Positions 32,257-43,472 of a stretch of 64,000 nucleotides of DNA are shown in pieces. The DNA is taken from positions 970,501 through 1,034,500 of the forward strand of contig NC_060204.1 in NCBI RefSeq assembly GCF_020623625.1, in the 5' to 3' direction. The notes under the pieces were generated by a model. It was not told the origin of the DNA. It searched no databases and worked only from the letters and a program-made list of their open reading frames with translations. Source of the stretch: Saccharomycodes ludwigii. Its lineage: Eukaryota; Ascomycota; Saccharomycetes; Saccharomycodales; Saccharomycodaceae. The translations under genes and the position numbers were made by a program. Position 1 is the stretch's first letter. Each line of letters starts with the position of its first letter.

Positions 32257-33612
32257 TTCTTTTTTTTTTTGATAGTATTTTTGCTGTTTAGTTTGAACTT
32301 TGAAGTAAAATTTACAAAAGGACTTACGATACTTAATGTCTATGTAGGAATTAGAAAGAAAAAAAAATAAGAAAAAAAAAATAAAAAATAAAAAAAATTC
32401 TTTTGATTTGAAATTGCTATTGTTTTATCGTATCCACGATTGGAAAATGATAAAAGAAAAGAAGACAGACAATAACCGGCGGAATCATACGTTTTTTTTC
32501 CCATTCTATTTTACATTTCGATTATGCTAAAAGAATTTTATTTGTAGCTAGCCTTTGCTTTAATAGCGACAAATAAATATATTTTTTTAAATGTTTAAAG
32601 ACAAGTAAGACATTTTATGACTTTGGTAGATAATTAAAAAAAAAAAATTGTTTGTATACGTCAAAATGTATTAATAATAACAATAATCTATTTTTATAGA
32701 CAAAGTCTTTAATTTCTTGACGTCGTTTATAATGTATCATATCGCCACTAGTAATATAATCGACCCACTTTTATTTTTCTTAGGATCTTGAATAAAAAAT
32801 ATGTCCTTAGGAAAAAAAAAAAAAAAAAGAAAAGAAAAGAGAAAAAAAGATAAAAAAAAAATAGAAAGATAGATTTGATAAAAACAAAAAGTTAGAGATG
32901 TCCGTCTTAAATATATGGAATTAGCTTCGATTTTTTTTTCCCCCTCTGAAGATTTTAAATAGTTGTCCTATCTATAGTTTATTTTATACTAATCAAAATT
33001 TTTTATAAAGCTTTGTTTCTATTGATAATTTTATTAAACTCAACTGTGCTATCGAGCAATATTTTCATACTAGCCTTTATAAAAAAAAAAAGAGAAAAAG
33101 AAAAAATGTCCTGATAATTGAAATTACTCTGAAGCAGATGGCTTATATCCACACATACGTATATTTTTTTCAGAGTGAATAAAAAAAGCCTTTGGAAACC
33201 TACGTAGAAAATGTAAAAAATGTCCTAAATATTTTAATTTTTTTTTTATCAGACAACAAAATAGTTCTTATTCAAAAAAAAAAAAAAAAAAAAAAAAGAA
33301 AAGATAACATAACATAACTAGGTACAAAGAGATATTTTGTGCTATGTGAAACTAATAATTTTTCATTTTAATTCTAAATTCAAGCCAAGTTATATATAAA
33401 GAAGACAAAAACAGTTGGAAATTTTTTTTTTTTTAAAATCGGAATAAAAGGTTATACAATGTATTTTATTTCAAACAATAAATTTTGTCTATAATAATAC
33501 TAACACCAACAACCAAATAGAATCGATAGATTTGTGTCACCTCATCAGGACAAAAAAAAAAAAAAGAAATATTTAAAAAAAAAAATTAAAAAAAAAATTT
33601 TTTTTTTTATCA
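32257..33612. promoter_or_regulatory. Long upstream region of the permease gene with TGTCCT motif cluster
   Basis: The 1.36-kb gap is A/T-homopolymer rich. TGTCC(T) occurs at 32802, 32899, 32964, 33107 and 33221, and its complement AGGACA at 33547. Several GATAA sequences and one CCGGCGGAAT (around 32477) are also present. The motif density suggests a regulator-binding array, but the factor is unknown to me. There is no gene. Confidence 0.4.
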
Positions 33613-35625
33613 ATGACGTTGCTAAAATCTTTAAAATCTCATCACCCCAGTGATTCCGATATAGAGTCTGCCTTTGATCCTTTTAATCACCCTTTTGTAG
33701 GCGATAATATCGACCAGCAGTTAGCGGATAAGAAAATCGAAGAGGTTGAAATTAAAAATACTGTTTCTACTCCCTCTACCTATAAAGAAAACAAAATTAA
33801 AAATTTTTTTGAAAAGCTAATTGACTTTTTGGAAGTCAAACAACATCATAACGACACTGCTAATAATTGTAAGGCTGAAAGTGTTGTTGAAAGTTTTTTG
33901 TATAACGACGATTTAGCTCCAGTTGAAAAAGGAAGACGTGTATGGGGTTGGAAACAATATGTTTTCTTTTGGATTAGTGGTTCCTTCAACGTTAACACAT
34001 GGCAAATTTCTTCCACAGGGATACAAATGGGATTGAATTGGTGGTGTACTTGGATCTGTATTTGGATTGGTTATATCTGTGTTGCCGTTTTTGTTGTCTT
34101 AGGTTCAAGAATTGGTAATTTCTATCATATTGCTTTCCCTATTTCTTCAAGAATATCATTTGGGGTTTACTTTTCTCTATGGATTGTTTTGAATCGTGTA
34201 GTCATGGCTGTTGTTTGGTTCAGTACAATGAATTATATTGGTAGTCAATGTGTTCAATTAATGCTAATGTCTATTTTTGGTACTGACTTACAAACGAGAA
34301 TCAAAAATACCATTTATGGTCAAAACATTACCACTTTTGAATTCATGTGTTATATGTTATTTTGGGGTGGTGAATTAATCTTTTTATGGTGGCAACCACA
34401 TCAATTGCGTTATTTGTTTACATTCAAGTCGGTTATCACACCATTTGCTGCTTTTGCTTTCTTAATTTGGAGTTTGAAAAAGGCAAATGGTCACGTAGCT
34501 ATGGGTTCTTTAACTGAAGTTCATCCTACCGGTGCTATTTTAGGCTGGAATTTTGTTAGAAGTATAATGAGTGCCATGGATAATTTCTCTACCCTAATTT
34601 TAAATGCTCCTGATTTTTCAAGATATGCTAGAACGCCCAAATCTTCAATTTACTCACAAATGTTTATTTTACCCTTGATGTACTCTATTATTTCTATTAT
34701 CGGTATTTTGGTTACTGCTTCTGCATACACATTATATGGTGTTAATTATTGGTCTCCTTTAGATGTTTTGGGGAGATTTTTAGAGCATCAATCCAAAGGT
34801 GATCGCGGTGGTGTTTTTTTGATTTCTTTTGCATTTGCCATTGCTCAATTGGGTACTAACATTGCATCCAATTCTATTAGTGCAGGTACGGATATGACCG
34901 CCTTATTTCCTAAATTCATTAATATCAGAAGAGGATCCTATATATGTGCTGCTTTATCATTAGCTATTTGTCCTTGGAATTTAATGGCGTCGTCTTCCAA
35001 ATTCACAACAGCTTTGGCCGCATATGCAGTATTTTTAAGTTCCATCGCAGGCGTTATTGCTGCTGATTACTATGTTGTCAGAAAAGGTTATATCAAATTA
35101 GTCCATTGCTATTCGAATAAAAAGGATTCGCTGTATATGTATGGAAATAAGTATGGTACTAATTGGAGAGCCGTCGTTGCCTACATTTTGGGTATTGTTC
35201 CAAATTTCCCTGGGTTTATTGGTAGTCTTGGTCCTACAGTTCCAATTGGTGCCATGAGGGTTTATTATTTGAATTATTTTGTTGGATATCTAACCAGTTT
35301 TTTGATTTATTGTATTTTGTGCTATTATTTCCCCTTCAATGGTATGCCTAAAGGTGTAAAATTTTTTGATAGAACTAAATTTTTTGAAAGGTGGGTTGAA
35401 GTGGAAGATTTTGCACAAAGAAGAAAATTATATATTGAGGAAGGTATCGATGATGATGACGAATTTGAAGATGCTGATGATAATGTTGCTAAAACTTCTG
35501 GTGTTGAAGTTATGAATGGTAATGGTGAGTTTGAAGATACCACGAAAAAAACAGGATTTTTTGCCAAAATTATTAAAATAAGTAGCAACACCTCCTCTTC
35601 AAGTAATTCTCAAACTGGAGAATAA
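33613..35625 (+). CDS. NCS1-family uracil permease (Fur4-like)
   Basis: This 670-aa plasma-membrane proton symporter belongs to the fungal Fur-type NCS1 group (Fur4 uracil, Dal4 allantoin, Fui1 uridine). A hydrophilic N-terminus of about 110 residues is followed by about 12 transmembrane segments. Family segments include NTWQISSTGIQMGLNWWCTW, FPISSRISFGVYFS, MSAMDNFSTLILNAPDFSRY, AGTDMTALFPKFINIRRGSY, SSSKFTTALAAYAVFLS and IGAMRVYYLNYFVGYL. As I recall them, the closest of the group is Fur4, so uracil is the likeliest substrate, though Dal4-like allantoin uptake cannot be excluded by eye. The tail is acidic and then Ser-rich. FUR4 is not at this locus in S. cerevisiae, so the gene is a lineage-specific neighbour between tRNA-Lys and VAC14. 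Confidence 0.88.
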   Translation: MTLLKSLKSHHPSDSDIESAFDPFNHPFVGDNIDQQLADKKIEEVEIKNTVSTPSTYKENKIKNFFEKLIDFLEVKQHHNDTANNCKAESVVESFLYNDDLAPVEKGRRVWGWKQYVFFWISGSFNVNTWQISSTGIQMGLNWWCTWICIWIGYICVAVFVVLGSRIGNFYHIAFPISSRISFGVYFSLWIVLNRVVMAVVWFSTMNYIGSQCVQLMLMSIFGTDLQTRIKNTIYGQNITTFEFMCYMLFWGGELIFLWWQPHQLRYLFTFKSVITPFAAFAFLIWSLKKANGHVAMGSLTEVHPTGAILGWNFVRSIMSAMDNFSTLILNAPDFSRYARTPKSSIYSQMFILPLMYSIISIIGILVTASAYTLYGVNYWSPLDVLGRFLEHQSKGDRGGVFLISFAFAIAQLGTNIASNSISAGTDMTALFPKFINIRRGSYICAALSLAICPWNLMASSSKFTTALAAYAVFLSSIAGVIAADYYVVRKGYIKLVHCYSNKKDSLYMYGNKYGTNWRAVVAYILGIVPNFPGFIGSLGPTVPIGAMRVYYLNYFVGYLTSFLIYCILCYYFPFNGMPKGVKFFDRTKFFERWVEVEDFAQRRKLYIEEGIDDDDEFEDADDNVAKTSGVEVMNGNGEFEDTTKKTGFFAKIIKISSNTSSSSNSQTGE

Positions 35626-36386
35626 ATTGTTACGGATAAAAAATGAGGAGTTCAAAGGGGGGAAAAATTTAATTATTGGAGCTCACTTATGGGGTTTTAT
35701 TTTGTCTAGCGCACACCTTCATATATTTGACTCTGATTTTGCTTTTGACGTTAATTTTATTTTTATTTGAATAATATATTTTTAATTTCAACTGTATAGA
35801 CTTGTTATTTTTATTATTTTTTATTATTATTAATTTTTTTTTTTTTATTTTTATTTTTATTTTTATTTTTATGTATTATTTTATTTCATTCATTAATTAG
35901 TTATGCGTAGTATTTATGTTTTAGGTGTTTTTATATATATATATATATATACGTTATATGTGTGTCTATTTATTTTTGTATTAATGCTGGTCATTAATTT
36001 ATTTTAATTTATTTTAATTGATAACATTTTTTGTCACTTTTTTTTTTTTCTTAATAATAACATTTACTGACACGAATGTTTTTAGCAATACAATCACTGG
36101 CATTTAAAATGAGTTTTTTACATTTAAATAAAAAAAAAAAAAAAAAATTATTATTTTTGGAATCCAAAATGACGGATTTCGGACAAAACATTTTGTGAAT
36201 CATTTTTATTATTATTTTTTTTTTTTTTTTTATATATGTATATATTTTTTTGATTTAAAACTACGTATCAAAAGATTTTATATTTTAAAATAACAACAAT
36301 TATAAACAACATCCAATTAAATTAAACTACCTATCTTTAACGACGACACAAAGGGAGAAAAAAAAAATTCACGCATATATACATAT
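35626..36386. other. Spacer permease-VAC14
   Basis: The 761 bases are T-rich, with (TTTTTA)n around 35850-35870, a (TA)n patch near 35932-35950 and poly(A)/poly(T) runs at 36130-36147 and 36216-36230. They hold a 3' region and the VAC14 promoter. No gene is seen. Confidence 0.6.
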
Positions 36387-39302
36387 ATGGATAAAGCTAT
36401 ATTAAAAGGGCTTTGTGATAAGCTATACGAAAAACGTAAAAATGCCGCTTTAGAATTAGAGAAGGCTATCAAGAAATCCATTGACGAACATAATACTGAA
36501 AAAATAGAAATTGTAATCAATGAATTATCAGATCCAGACTATCCTTTATCTGTAGAAAAATCTGTTGCAAGAATTGCTAGATTAATGGGGTTAGCGGCAG
36601 TCTCGATAGCACTTGGCCCTATTAACTTACCAAGTTATTTATCCCACATTATACCATCTGTTCTTATTTGTTTTGCTGACCAAAATGATCAAGTAAGATT
36701 TTACGCATGTGAGAGTCTGTACAACATTTCCAAAATTGCCAAAGGTGAAATCTTAGTTTATTTTAATGAAATATTTGATATTTTGTGCAAGATAACTTCA
36801 GACCAGGTTTCTTCAGTAAAAGGTGCAGCAAGTTTATTGGATAAGCTAATCAAAGATATTGTCAGTGAATTTGCATCTAGCTATGTTAGTGTAGTAAACA
36901 ATGATCCTAAAGATCTACCACCAGCAACAAAGATAAATTCACTCACTGGCGACGTCTTACAAGAGCGTTATGAACAAGACCCTAAAAATAATTTGGCATT
37001 TTCTTTGCCTCATTTTATTCCACTACTAGAAGAGAGAATATATGCCAACAATCCAAATACTAGAATGTTTTTAGTTTCCTGGTTACAAGTTATTTCAGAT
37101 TCACCCGATTTAGAATTGATATCATATTTACCCTCCTATTTGGGAGGCTTATTTACATTTTTGGGAGATTCTCATAGAGATATTAGGGTAGTTACTGCAA
37201 ATTTATTAAACCAAATATTGCAAGAAATTAAAAGAGTCTGCGAAATTAAAGCTTTACTGAAGGCCAATTTGAAACAGCAGCCTCAAAAACAGCCAACAAA
37301 TAGATTACCTAGCGATGACATTGCCAACAAGAAGATCATTGAAGGACCCTTGATAAGTGAGAGAAAGAAAACTTTAATGAATGCTTTTGAGCAACTGTCT
37401 ATGGGTGATTTAGATGGCACTAAATCTAATGCTACTATTGGCACTACTAATAATGGCACTGCCGTTACTGGTGCTAATACCATTGGCGCCACTACTGCTA
37501 CCAATACTACTAATAATAGCAGTAACGGTAATAATAGCAATACTATAAGTTCTTCAGGAATAAATAAGAGTGAAAGTGTTAATACCACAACAACTTCTGC
37601 TGCCTTATCACAGAATAATGAAAAACACGACGACGGCATAGAGCAACAACAAGTACAGACAAGTGATCTGAATTCTGCCACACTATCTATAGGAAATATA
37701 AGAAATGGCGAAGAATATGTTCCCGGCCAAGACATTCATTTAGATTTTCCAAAAATTATAACTGTGCTAATCAATAGTCTAAATTCATCTGAACCTGATG
37801 TTCAAATAGTAGTTTTAAAGTGGCTAGAGATAATTTTGGAATTATCACCAAGGGATTTTTTACAGTGCTTATCAAGATTGTTGGCCTTATTGTTAAAGCA
37901 TCTGAGCGATTCAAACAAAAATATCAGCGAAAGTGCTGCTAGAGTAAACTATAAGTTAATGGATCTAACTAGTAAATTTGACTACAAAAGCTCCAAAAAT
38001 TATTCATCAATGGTCAATAACTTGTCTTTAAATTTCAGAGAGGGGAATGCCACTACAAAAGTTGCCTGCTTGGACTGGTTAATATTCATTTACAGAAAAA
38101 TGTCAGATGACCAACTACTGGATCACAACGATAGCATTTTTTATACACTTTTAAAATCGCTATCCGATGAAGACAATAGGGTTGTTTCAAAATCCTTGGA
38201 ATTATTAAGCATTATGTGTAGCAATGGTAACAATGAACAATATTTCCAAAATTTTCTGGTTAAAGTTCTAGATCTCTTAAAAAACGAGTTTGGTATGTTA
38301 AAAACTAGGACAAATTTTATATTAAGGCAATTGTGTGCAAAGCTTTCTGCCGAACCTGTGTATAAGATTACCTCACAATTATTGGACAAACGTAGCAAAG
38401 ATGATTTACCCTTTGTACGTATGATGATTCAAATCATGAGCACAGATTTAATTGTTGCTCCTGAGCTAGGACCTTTAAGAAAAAAATTGAAAAGGAATGA
38501 AGATTGGTCTTTCTTTAGTATAATTTTCAAATGTTGGTGCCATAATCCCTCATCTTTATTGAACCTATGCCTAATTTCCGGAAATTATGAATTGGCCTAC
38601 AACGTTCTTCAACAATTTGTGGAAAACGATTTAATTTCTGTAAATAATTTATTACAGTTGGATATATTGGTTCAATTTTTAGAGTCACCTGTTTTTGCGA
38701 GTTTGAGGTTGCATTTATTGGAATATGAACAGTATCCGTACTTGTACAAGTCTTTATATGCCATATTAATGATATTACCACAATCAAAAGCTTTTCATAC
38801 TCTAAACACAAGACTAAACAGTATAACTAAACTAATTTCGATTACAGAATCATCATCTTTATCGTTAAACAAACGCAATCTATCCCAGTCCCATTTCCCA
38901 CGACACGAATCCAGCGCCAGTTCAACGCAGTCATTATCTGCATGCTCTAGCAAATCATTGATACAAAATTCTTTCCAACTTTTTGATTTATTAGATTACT
39001 TCAAAACTGTCTGTGCAGAAGACTCACAAACACTGGAAAATGGAACTTGTAACAATGGTAGCGATTCTAAAACCAATAATGAATATAACAGAATGGATTC
39101 AATACATACTGTTTGCGAGCCTGACACACAGACAACTGATGAAATTGCTACTCCTAAGTTAAGTAAGAGCACCTTTGAAACAACAAATCCAGCAGATATC
39201 TTAAACCAGCATTTAACCAATTTAGCACCTACAACTGCCGTTGAAGATGATTCTGTATCTGTAATATACAGACCGCCACCAAGCTCCAAGCAAGATTTGT
39301 AA
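36387..39302 (+). CDS. VAC14: PI(3,5)P2 regulatory scaffold Vac14
   Basis: Vac14 scaffolds the vacuolar complex that holds the PI3P 5-kinase Fab1 and the phosphatase Fig4, and so sets PI(3,5)P2 level and vacuole size. The 971-aa protein is a HEAT-repeat solenoid. The N-terminal part runs DKLYEKRKNAALELEK, ARIARLMGLAAVSIALG and VRFYACESLYNISKIAKGE, and a second solenoid starts near residue 450 with FPKIITVLINSLNSS. Between them lies a Thr/Ser/Asn-rich insert (about residues 350-430), and the C-terminus is also low-complexity, which explains the extra length over S. cerevisiae (880 aa). Position matches YLR386W, next to REH1 in convergent orientation. Confidence 0.93.
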   Translation: MDKAILKGLCDKLYEKRKNAALELEKAIKKSIDEHNTEKIEIVINELSDPDYPLSVEKSVARIARLMGLAAVSIALGPINLPSYLSHIIPSVLICFADQNDQVRFYACESLYNISKIAKGEILVYFNEIFDILCKITSDQVSSVKGAASLLDKLIKDIVSEFASSYVSVVNNDPKDLPPATKINSLTGDVLQERYEQDPKNNLAFSLPHFIPLLEERIYANNPNTRMFLVSWLQVISDSPDLELISYLPSYLGGLFTFLGDSHRDIRVVTANLLNQILQEIKRVCEIKALLKANLKQQPQKQPTNRLPSDDIANKKIIEGPLISERKKTLMNAFEQLSMGDLDGTKSNATIGTTNNGTAVTGANTIGATTATNTTNNSSNGNNSNTISSSGINKSESVNTTTTSAALSQNNEKHDDGIEQQQVQTSDLNSATLSIGNIRNGEEYVPGQDIHLDFPKIITVLINSLNSSEPDVQIVVLKWLEIILELSPRDFLQCLSRLLALLLKHLSDSNKNISESAARVNYKLMDLTSKFDYKSSKNYSSMVNNLSLNFREGNATTKVACLDWLIFIYRKMSDDQLLDHNDSIFYTLLKSLSDEDNRVVSKSLELLSIMCSNGNNEQYFQNFLVKVLDLLKNEFGMLKTRTNFILRQLCAKLSAEPVYKITSQLLDKRSKDDLPFVRMMIQIMSTDLIVAPELGPLRKKLKRNEDWSFFSIIFKCWCHNPSSLLNLCLISGNYELAYNVLQQFVENDLISVNNLLQLDILVQFLESPVFASLRLHLLEYEQYPYLYKSLYAILMILPQSKAFHTLNTRLNSITKLISITESSSLSLNKRNLSQSHFPRHESSASSTQSLSACSSKSLIQNSFQLFDLLDYFKTVCAEDSQTLENGTCNNGSDSKTNNEYNRMDSIHTVCEPDTQTTDEIATPKLSKSTFETTNPADILNQHLTNLAPTTAVEDDSVSVIYRPPPSSKQDL

Positions 39303-39449
39303 GTAAGTAAATAAACGAATAACTACAAACGCATACGTTGTCAATTATTATCGTATACATTATATATAATTATATTTGCTCCGTTAACAGCAGAAAAGGA
39401 GGAAGGAAGGAAGGAAGGAAGGAAGGAAAAGAGGAAAAAAAAAAAAAAA
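39303..39449. repeat. Short convergent spacer with (GGAA)n repeat
   Basis: The 147 bases between VAC14 and REH1 stops contain about seven tandem GGAA units (39398-39427) and a poly(A) run. Confidence 0.7.
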
Positions 39450-40649
39450 TTACATAGTTTCATCTCGAAAATTGGCAAAATTATTACATCTTTTAATTTG
39501 TAACTGTATGGCTTTATTACTAGCTTTTTTTTCAAGCTGTTGCATTTTTGATTGTACCTTTTCGTATTCTTTCTTAGTCAATCCGCCTGCTAACCTTCTA
39601 TCAAAAGTAGAAACTGCGGCCAGGGCTTTTTCTCTTCTAGCTTTCTTCTTTTCTAATAACTTCATTTTATAGTTATTTTGTTTGTCTTCTTCGTTAGAAC
39701 TGCCCTCTGTATTGGATTTGAAAGCTACTTCAGATATTTTTTGTATTTCATTTTCCTCCCCCCTTTCTTCAATTTTAAATTGGACGTTATTTTTGGATTG
39801 CTTAAGAAAGTTAGAGTTATGATTGTTATCGGAATTTAACGGCGAATAATCATAATAGTCTTCGAACAAAGCTTTTTCTCTTAATGTCTCATAGGGCATT
39901 TTACAATGCCTTTTGGAATCCATGTGTGCCCTTATACTTTCAAGCGTCGAGCCTTGAAAGTTACAACATAAACAATGTTTTTCAGCAACAACAATATCTA
40001 TCAAAAATTCCAATAAACCTTTTAAATCCACTAAAAAGGATCTTTCAGGGATATATAAACCATGATTTTGAAACATATGCCTTACATTTAATTCAATTTC
40101 TTTATTATGCACGCCACAAAAAATGCAGTCTGTTAAAGAATAAGCAGATTCGTAGTCATCATTGGAGGAGGTACTATATTCATCATCACTACTGCTAGAA
40201 AAGTCACTTGGATCTTCATCTGTCAGTTCAAATGCTGATTCAGAAGTATAACCAAGCTCAGAAGCCGTTTCTTCATCAAACCCACTAGATAGTTCACTAT
40301 CTGAAAACTCGCTTAATTTTTGTGGACTTAAATCATCCAAAAATTCGACAGTATTCAGCACTTCAGTATTTTTTGCTGGTTTTTTTTTCCGTTTGTCTTT
40401 AATAGGTTTTAAAACAGCAAACCCAAATTCATCTACTTGGTTCAAAGAATGCTGTTTTTCGGAAACTTTTAATTTTTCAGAAAATTCATTAGCTGAAACA
40501 GATGGTAACCCTGCTACTCTTCTTTTTAAATTATACCTATGCCATTCAGTTTTCATATGGAATCTTTGTAGATCACTTGAAACAAATTGAATCATACAGG
40601 AGTTACATGTAAATAATGTAGTAGTTGGAACAGTGGTAATAGAATTCAT
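39450..40649 (-). CDS. REH1: Cytosolic pre-60S maturation factor Reh1/Rei1 family
   Basis: Rei1 and Reh1 are zinc-finger proteins that act late in 60S ribosome maturation in the cytosol. The 399-aa protein has a first C2H2-like finger at about residues 14-36 (FTCNSCMIQFVSSDLQRFHMKTEWHRYN), a KRRVAGLPSVSANEF segment typical of the family, an acidic Ser/Asp/Glu stretch (about 110-170), a CIFCG...H finger and a third LCCNFQGSTLESIRAHMDSKRH finger. The locus, between VAC14 and TSR1/RPS29, is that of REH1 (YLR387C). Whether this genome also holds a REI1 copy elsewhere cannot be seen, so it may do the job of both. Confidence 0.9.
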   Translation of the reverse strand: MNSITTVPTTTLFTCNSCMIQFVSSDLQRFHMKTEWHRYNLKRRVAGLPSVSANEFSEKLKVSEKQHSLNQVDEFGFAVLKPIKDKRKKKPAKNTEVLNTVEFLDDLSPQKLSEFSDSELSSGFDEETASELGYTSESAFELTDEDPSDFSSSSDDEYSTSSNDDYESAYSLTDCIFCGVHNKEIELNVRHMFQNHGLYIPERSFLVDLKGLLEFLIDIVVAEKHCLCCNFQGSTLESIRAHMDSKRHCKMPYETLREKALFEDYYDYSPLNSDNNHNSNFLKQSKNNVQFKIEERGEENEIQKISEVAFKSNTEGSSNEEDKQNNYKMKLLEKKKARREKALAAVSTFDRRLAGGLTKKEYEKVQSKMQQLEKKASNKAIQLQIKRCNNFANFRDETM

Positions 40650-40793
40650 TTTAGATCAAATTAATTTTATATTCTTTCTTTTTTTTTTTGTGCTTCTTTA
40701 CTATAGTTATAAACTTGTTAATCAAAATGTTCTTATTATAGATGAGACGGTTTTAATATATGATGAGTTACTCTGTATATTTTTATCTTTAAA

Positions 40794-40831
<38 letters not shown>

Positions 40832-41129
40832 TAAAATGCAATAAAAATTAATAAAGTGCTTAAAGAAGGGGATAAAAACATCCAATTGTTGTGAACTAAG
40901 AAAATACTGTACTAAACTCTACTAGAATAAATATTAACTATTTAATTAGAATCATTACAAAAAGCCTTTGGTAGAGAAAAGAAATAAAAACAAAAATAAA
41001 AATACACAGTAGATCGAAGCAGTTTTATACACTAATACAAAATTTCAATAGGCAATATTTCTGAAAAATTATTAAAGTTGTTACAACAAGGAACAGGTGA
41101 TCATACTAATTAAGCCAATATATATTGTT
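40650..41129. other. Spacer REH1-TSR1 with 34-base poly(A)
   Basis: The 480 bases hold the REH1 promoter and the TSR1 3' region. The main landmark is 34 consecutive A at 40795-40828, the longest homopolymer I noticed. No gene is seen. Confidence 0.65.
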
Positions 41130-42233
41130 TTAACGATCCCATGCAGTAGATGGTTTAGGCCACATACGTTTATATAAAGACATAGCTACAACATCCTGTG
41201 CAGAAAGTTTAGCGTCAAAAGTAGCTTTGAAATAACCGTGTGTACCCAAACTTTCTTTAATAAACCCAGTCCGCCCACTCTTTGTAAATAAAGGAATTGA
41301 TTTAAACCATTCAACATCTTCTGGTTTAAAAAACATAAAACGAACAGTAACCACTTTTTTATGGAACTTAAATGGATCTCCTGTTAATATAACTCTTTTA
41401 GCCATAATTCTGGTATGATCAGAGTTTAAGAAAGAACCATGTCCAATAAATTCGATACCTAGTGTATTTGAAGCAGAAGTTTTGAAAAAAATTGCTGGAG
41501 ATTGTGTCATATCAGTTGGAGCAATACAAGTTACAATTGATAGAGCATTTTTGTGTAGAAAGTGTTCAAACTTATGAACATTATTAGGACTATTAGAAGC
41601 GGCAGAGAACATCGGTTGTATTACTTGTCTTCTAAATCCATATTGAACTATTATAGGTTCGTTCGAGGGAACTGGATCCTCGTATTCTTCCCATCTTTCA
41701 ATAGAAAAATTAGAGACTGTATATTGTTGTTCATGTTCCAACAAACCATATACTGCAAAACATATTTGGGAAGGATCCATAACATTGGCTAGTAGACTCT
41801 TAGGAAATTTAATATATAGTTTTATTTTATCACCAGCCGTTACTTGGGCAGATTTTTTAGCATCTTTGGTCAACTTTTTTTTAGTATTTTTGTAATTACT
41901 AATTCTTAAGATTCTTTTCCATTCAGCGGGTGTTTCAGGATCTATTTCATCAACATCCCAGTCACAATTGTGTAAGTTTTTCAAACCTCTATACCTTTTT
42001 AAACGCTCAACAGCAGATTCTGAAGGATTCAATTCAATTTCATCTGGAAATTCTTGGTCTTCCTTTTCTAAGGCACGATATTCCATTAACTGTCTTTCTT
42101 CTTCCTCAGGACTTAAATCCATAAAATCTTCAGCTTCAGCATCAACTTCAGTATCTGAATAGTCATTTACAGCACCAATATCTGGATCAGTTACAGAACC
42201 TTCTTCTGGAGTCATCTCTACTTCCATATCTAA

Positions 42234-42264
<31 letters not shown>

Positions 42265-43472
42265 ACAGCATCATCTTGTTCATCATTCAGGTACCATCTT
42301 GCCTGGTATTGCGAAGTACCCAGTGGCATCTTGACTTTCTTAATTTCTTCCTTTCTTCCTGATAAATAACCATGGTCATCATATCTGGCTGACGTTAAGT
42401 TATCATATTCAAATTCATCTCTTTCGTAGTAACCAGCATCATCTTCCATATCTAAATCTTCCGGGGCGTACTGTTCCAGGGAATTTTGATCTTCGTTTGG
42501 TAAAAATGAATCTTCGTTTAATCCCTTTAATTTAGCCTTTTTATCTATTTTACTGATTTGGAAATCACCAAATCCTGGCAAATGAACTAATCTGTTAGTG
42601 TCAAACCCAATACCACGGACGGTACCATCAATGACTAAATGTCCTTCGTTTTCAGAATTCTCAATAAAATCTATAATGTCTGCTACCAAATAACCTCTAT
42701 TATCCCTCCAATTAACTGATCTAGGAAGTTTTTGGCTCAAGATTCTCAATACATTTAATGAATCTGATTTTTTTTCCAAGTTGTACACACGATCTTCATT
42801 GGGAAAAAAATGCTTAAAAAAACTCTCCAAAGATTGTTTAACATCTAGCTGAAATTTCTCCTTTGGATGAACATCAGATAGGTTGGTAACAACTCCAAGA
42901 TATGATGAAATACCTTGCAATTCCAAACTTCTAATGATTTGTTCACCATATTGTTGTTCAACTTCAGAAGTACCACTTAGTCCAAATATAACAAAATCGG
43001 CAACTTTAGCAGAGTCTAAAACGTTTATAATATTACTCATGTCTGGAATAATAAATTTTAAATTGGATTTGTATTTTGCTATGGTAACATTTGTAACAGA
43101 TGGCATTTTAATATTCAAATCCATTAGCTGATTTTCAGTTAATTCTGATATTAGCAATTTCTTGACAATATCATCTGCATAAACATCAGTGGTTAATGGA
43201 ATAATAGTGATAATCTTCTCCGCACCATTAGTGCCTTCAAACAATTTACGGTTTTGTAAAGATTCTTTGATTTTTTTATCTCTATTTTGTTTTGCCAAAT
43301 GTTTCCTTTGAAGCTTAGGAATCACCTTATGGTTTGGTTTACCTGTCTTTCTCGATTCATCTGATTCAACTCTACCTTTGGTTAGCTTTTTCAAGGAACT
43401 TTTTGAGGCATGTTTTGATTTAAAAGCTTTGTGATTCTTTTTAAAAGAAGATCTATGTGAATGGTTAGCCAT
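41130..43472 (-). CDS. TSR1: 40S ribosome biogenesis factor Tsr1
   Basis: Tsr1 is a GTPase-like factor, without GTPase activity, that binds late pre-40S particles and blocks premature subunit joining. The 780-aa length matches S. cerevisiae (788 aa). It opens with the basic [24 protein letters not shown] segment, followed by the Bms1/Tsr1 G-like domain without a proper P-loop, an acidic middle with nine consecutive Asp (encoded around 42238-42262), and the conserved C-terminal domain ([16 protein letters not shown]-type [47 protein letters not shown]). It lies beside RPS29 as in the YDL060W-YDL061C pair. Confidence 0.95.

Noticed and set aside
33495-33501. TACTAAC before the permease as an intron branch point
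   Set aside because: No GTATGT-like donor at suitable distance and no pyrimidine tract before the next AG; the ORF is complete without splicing.
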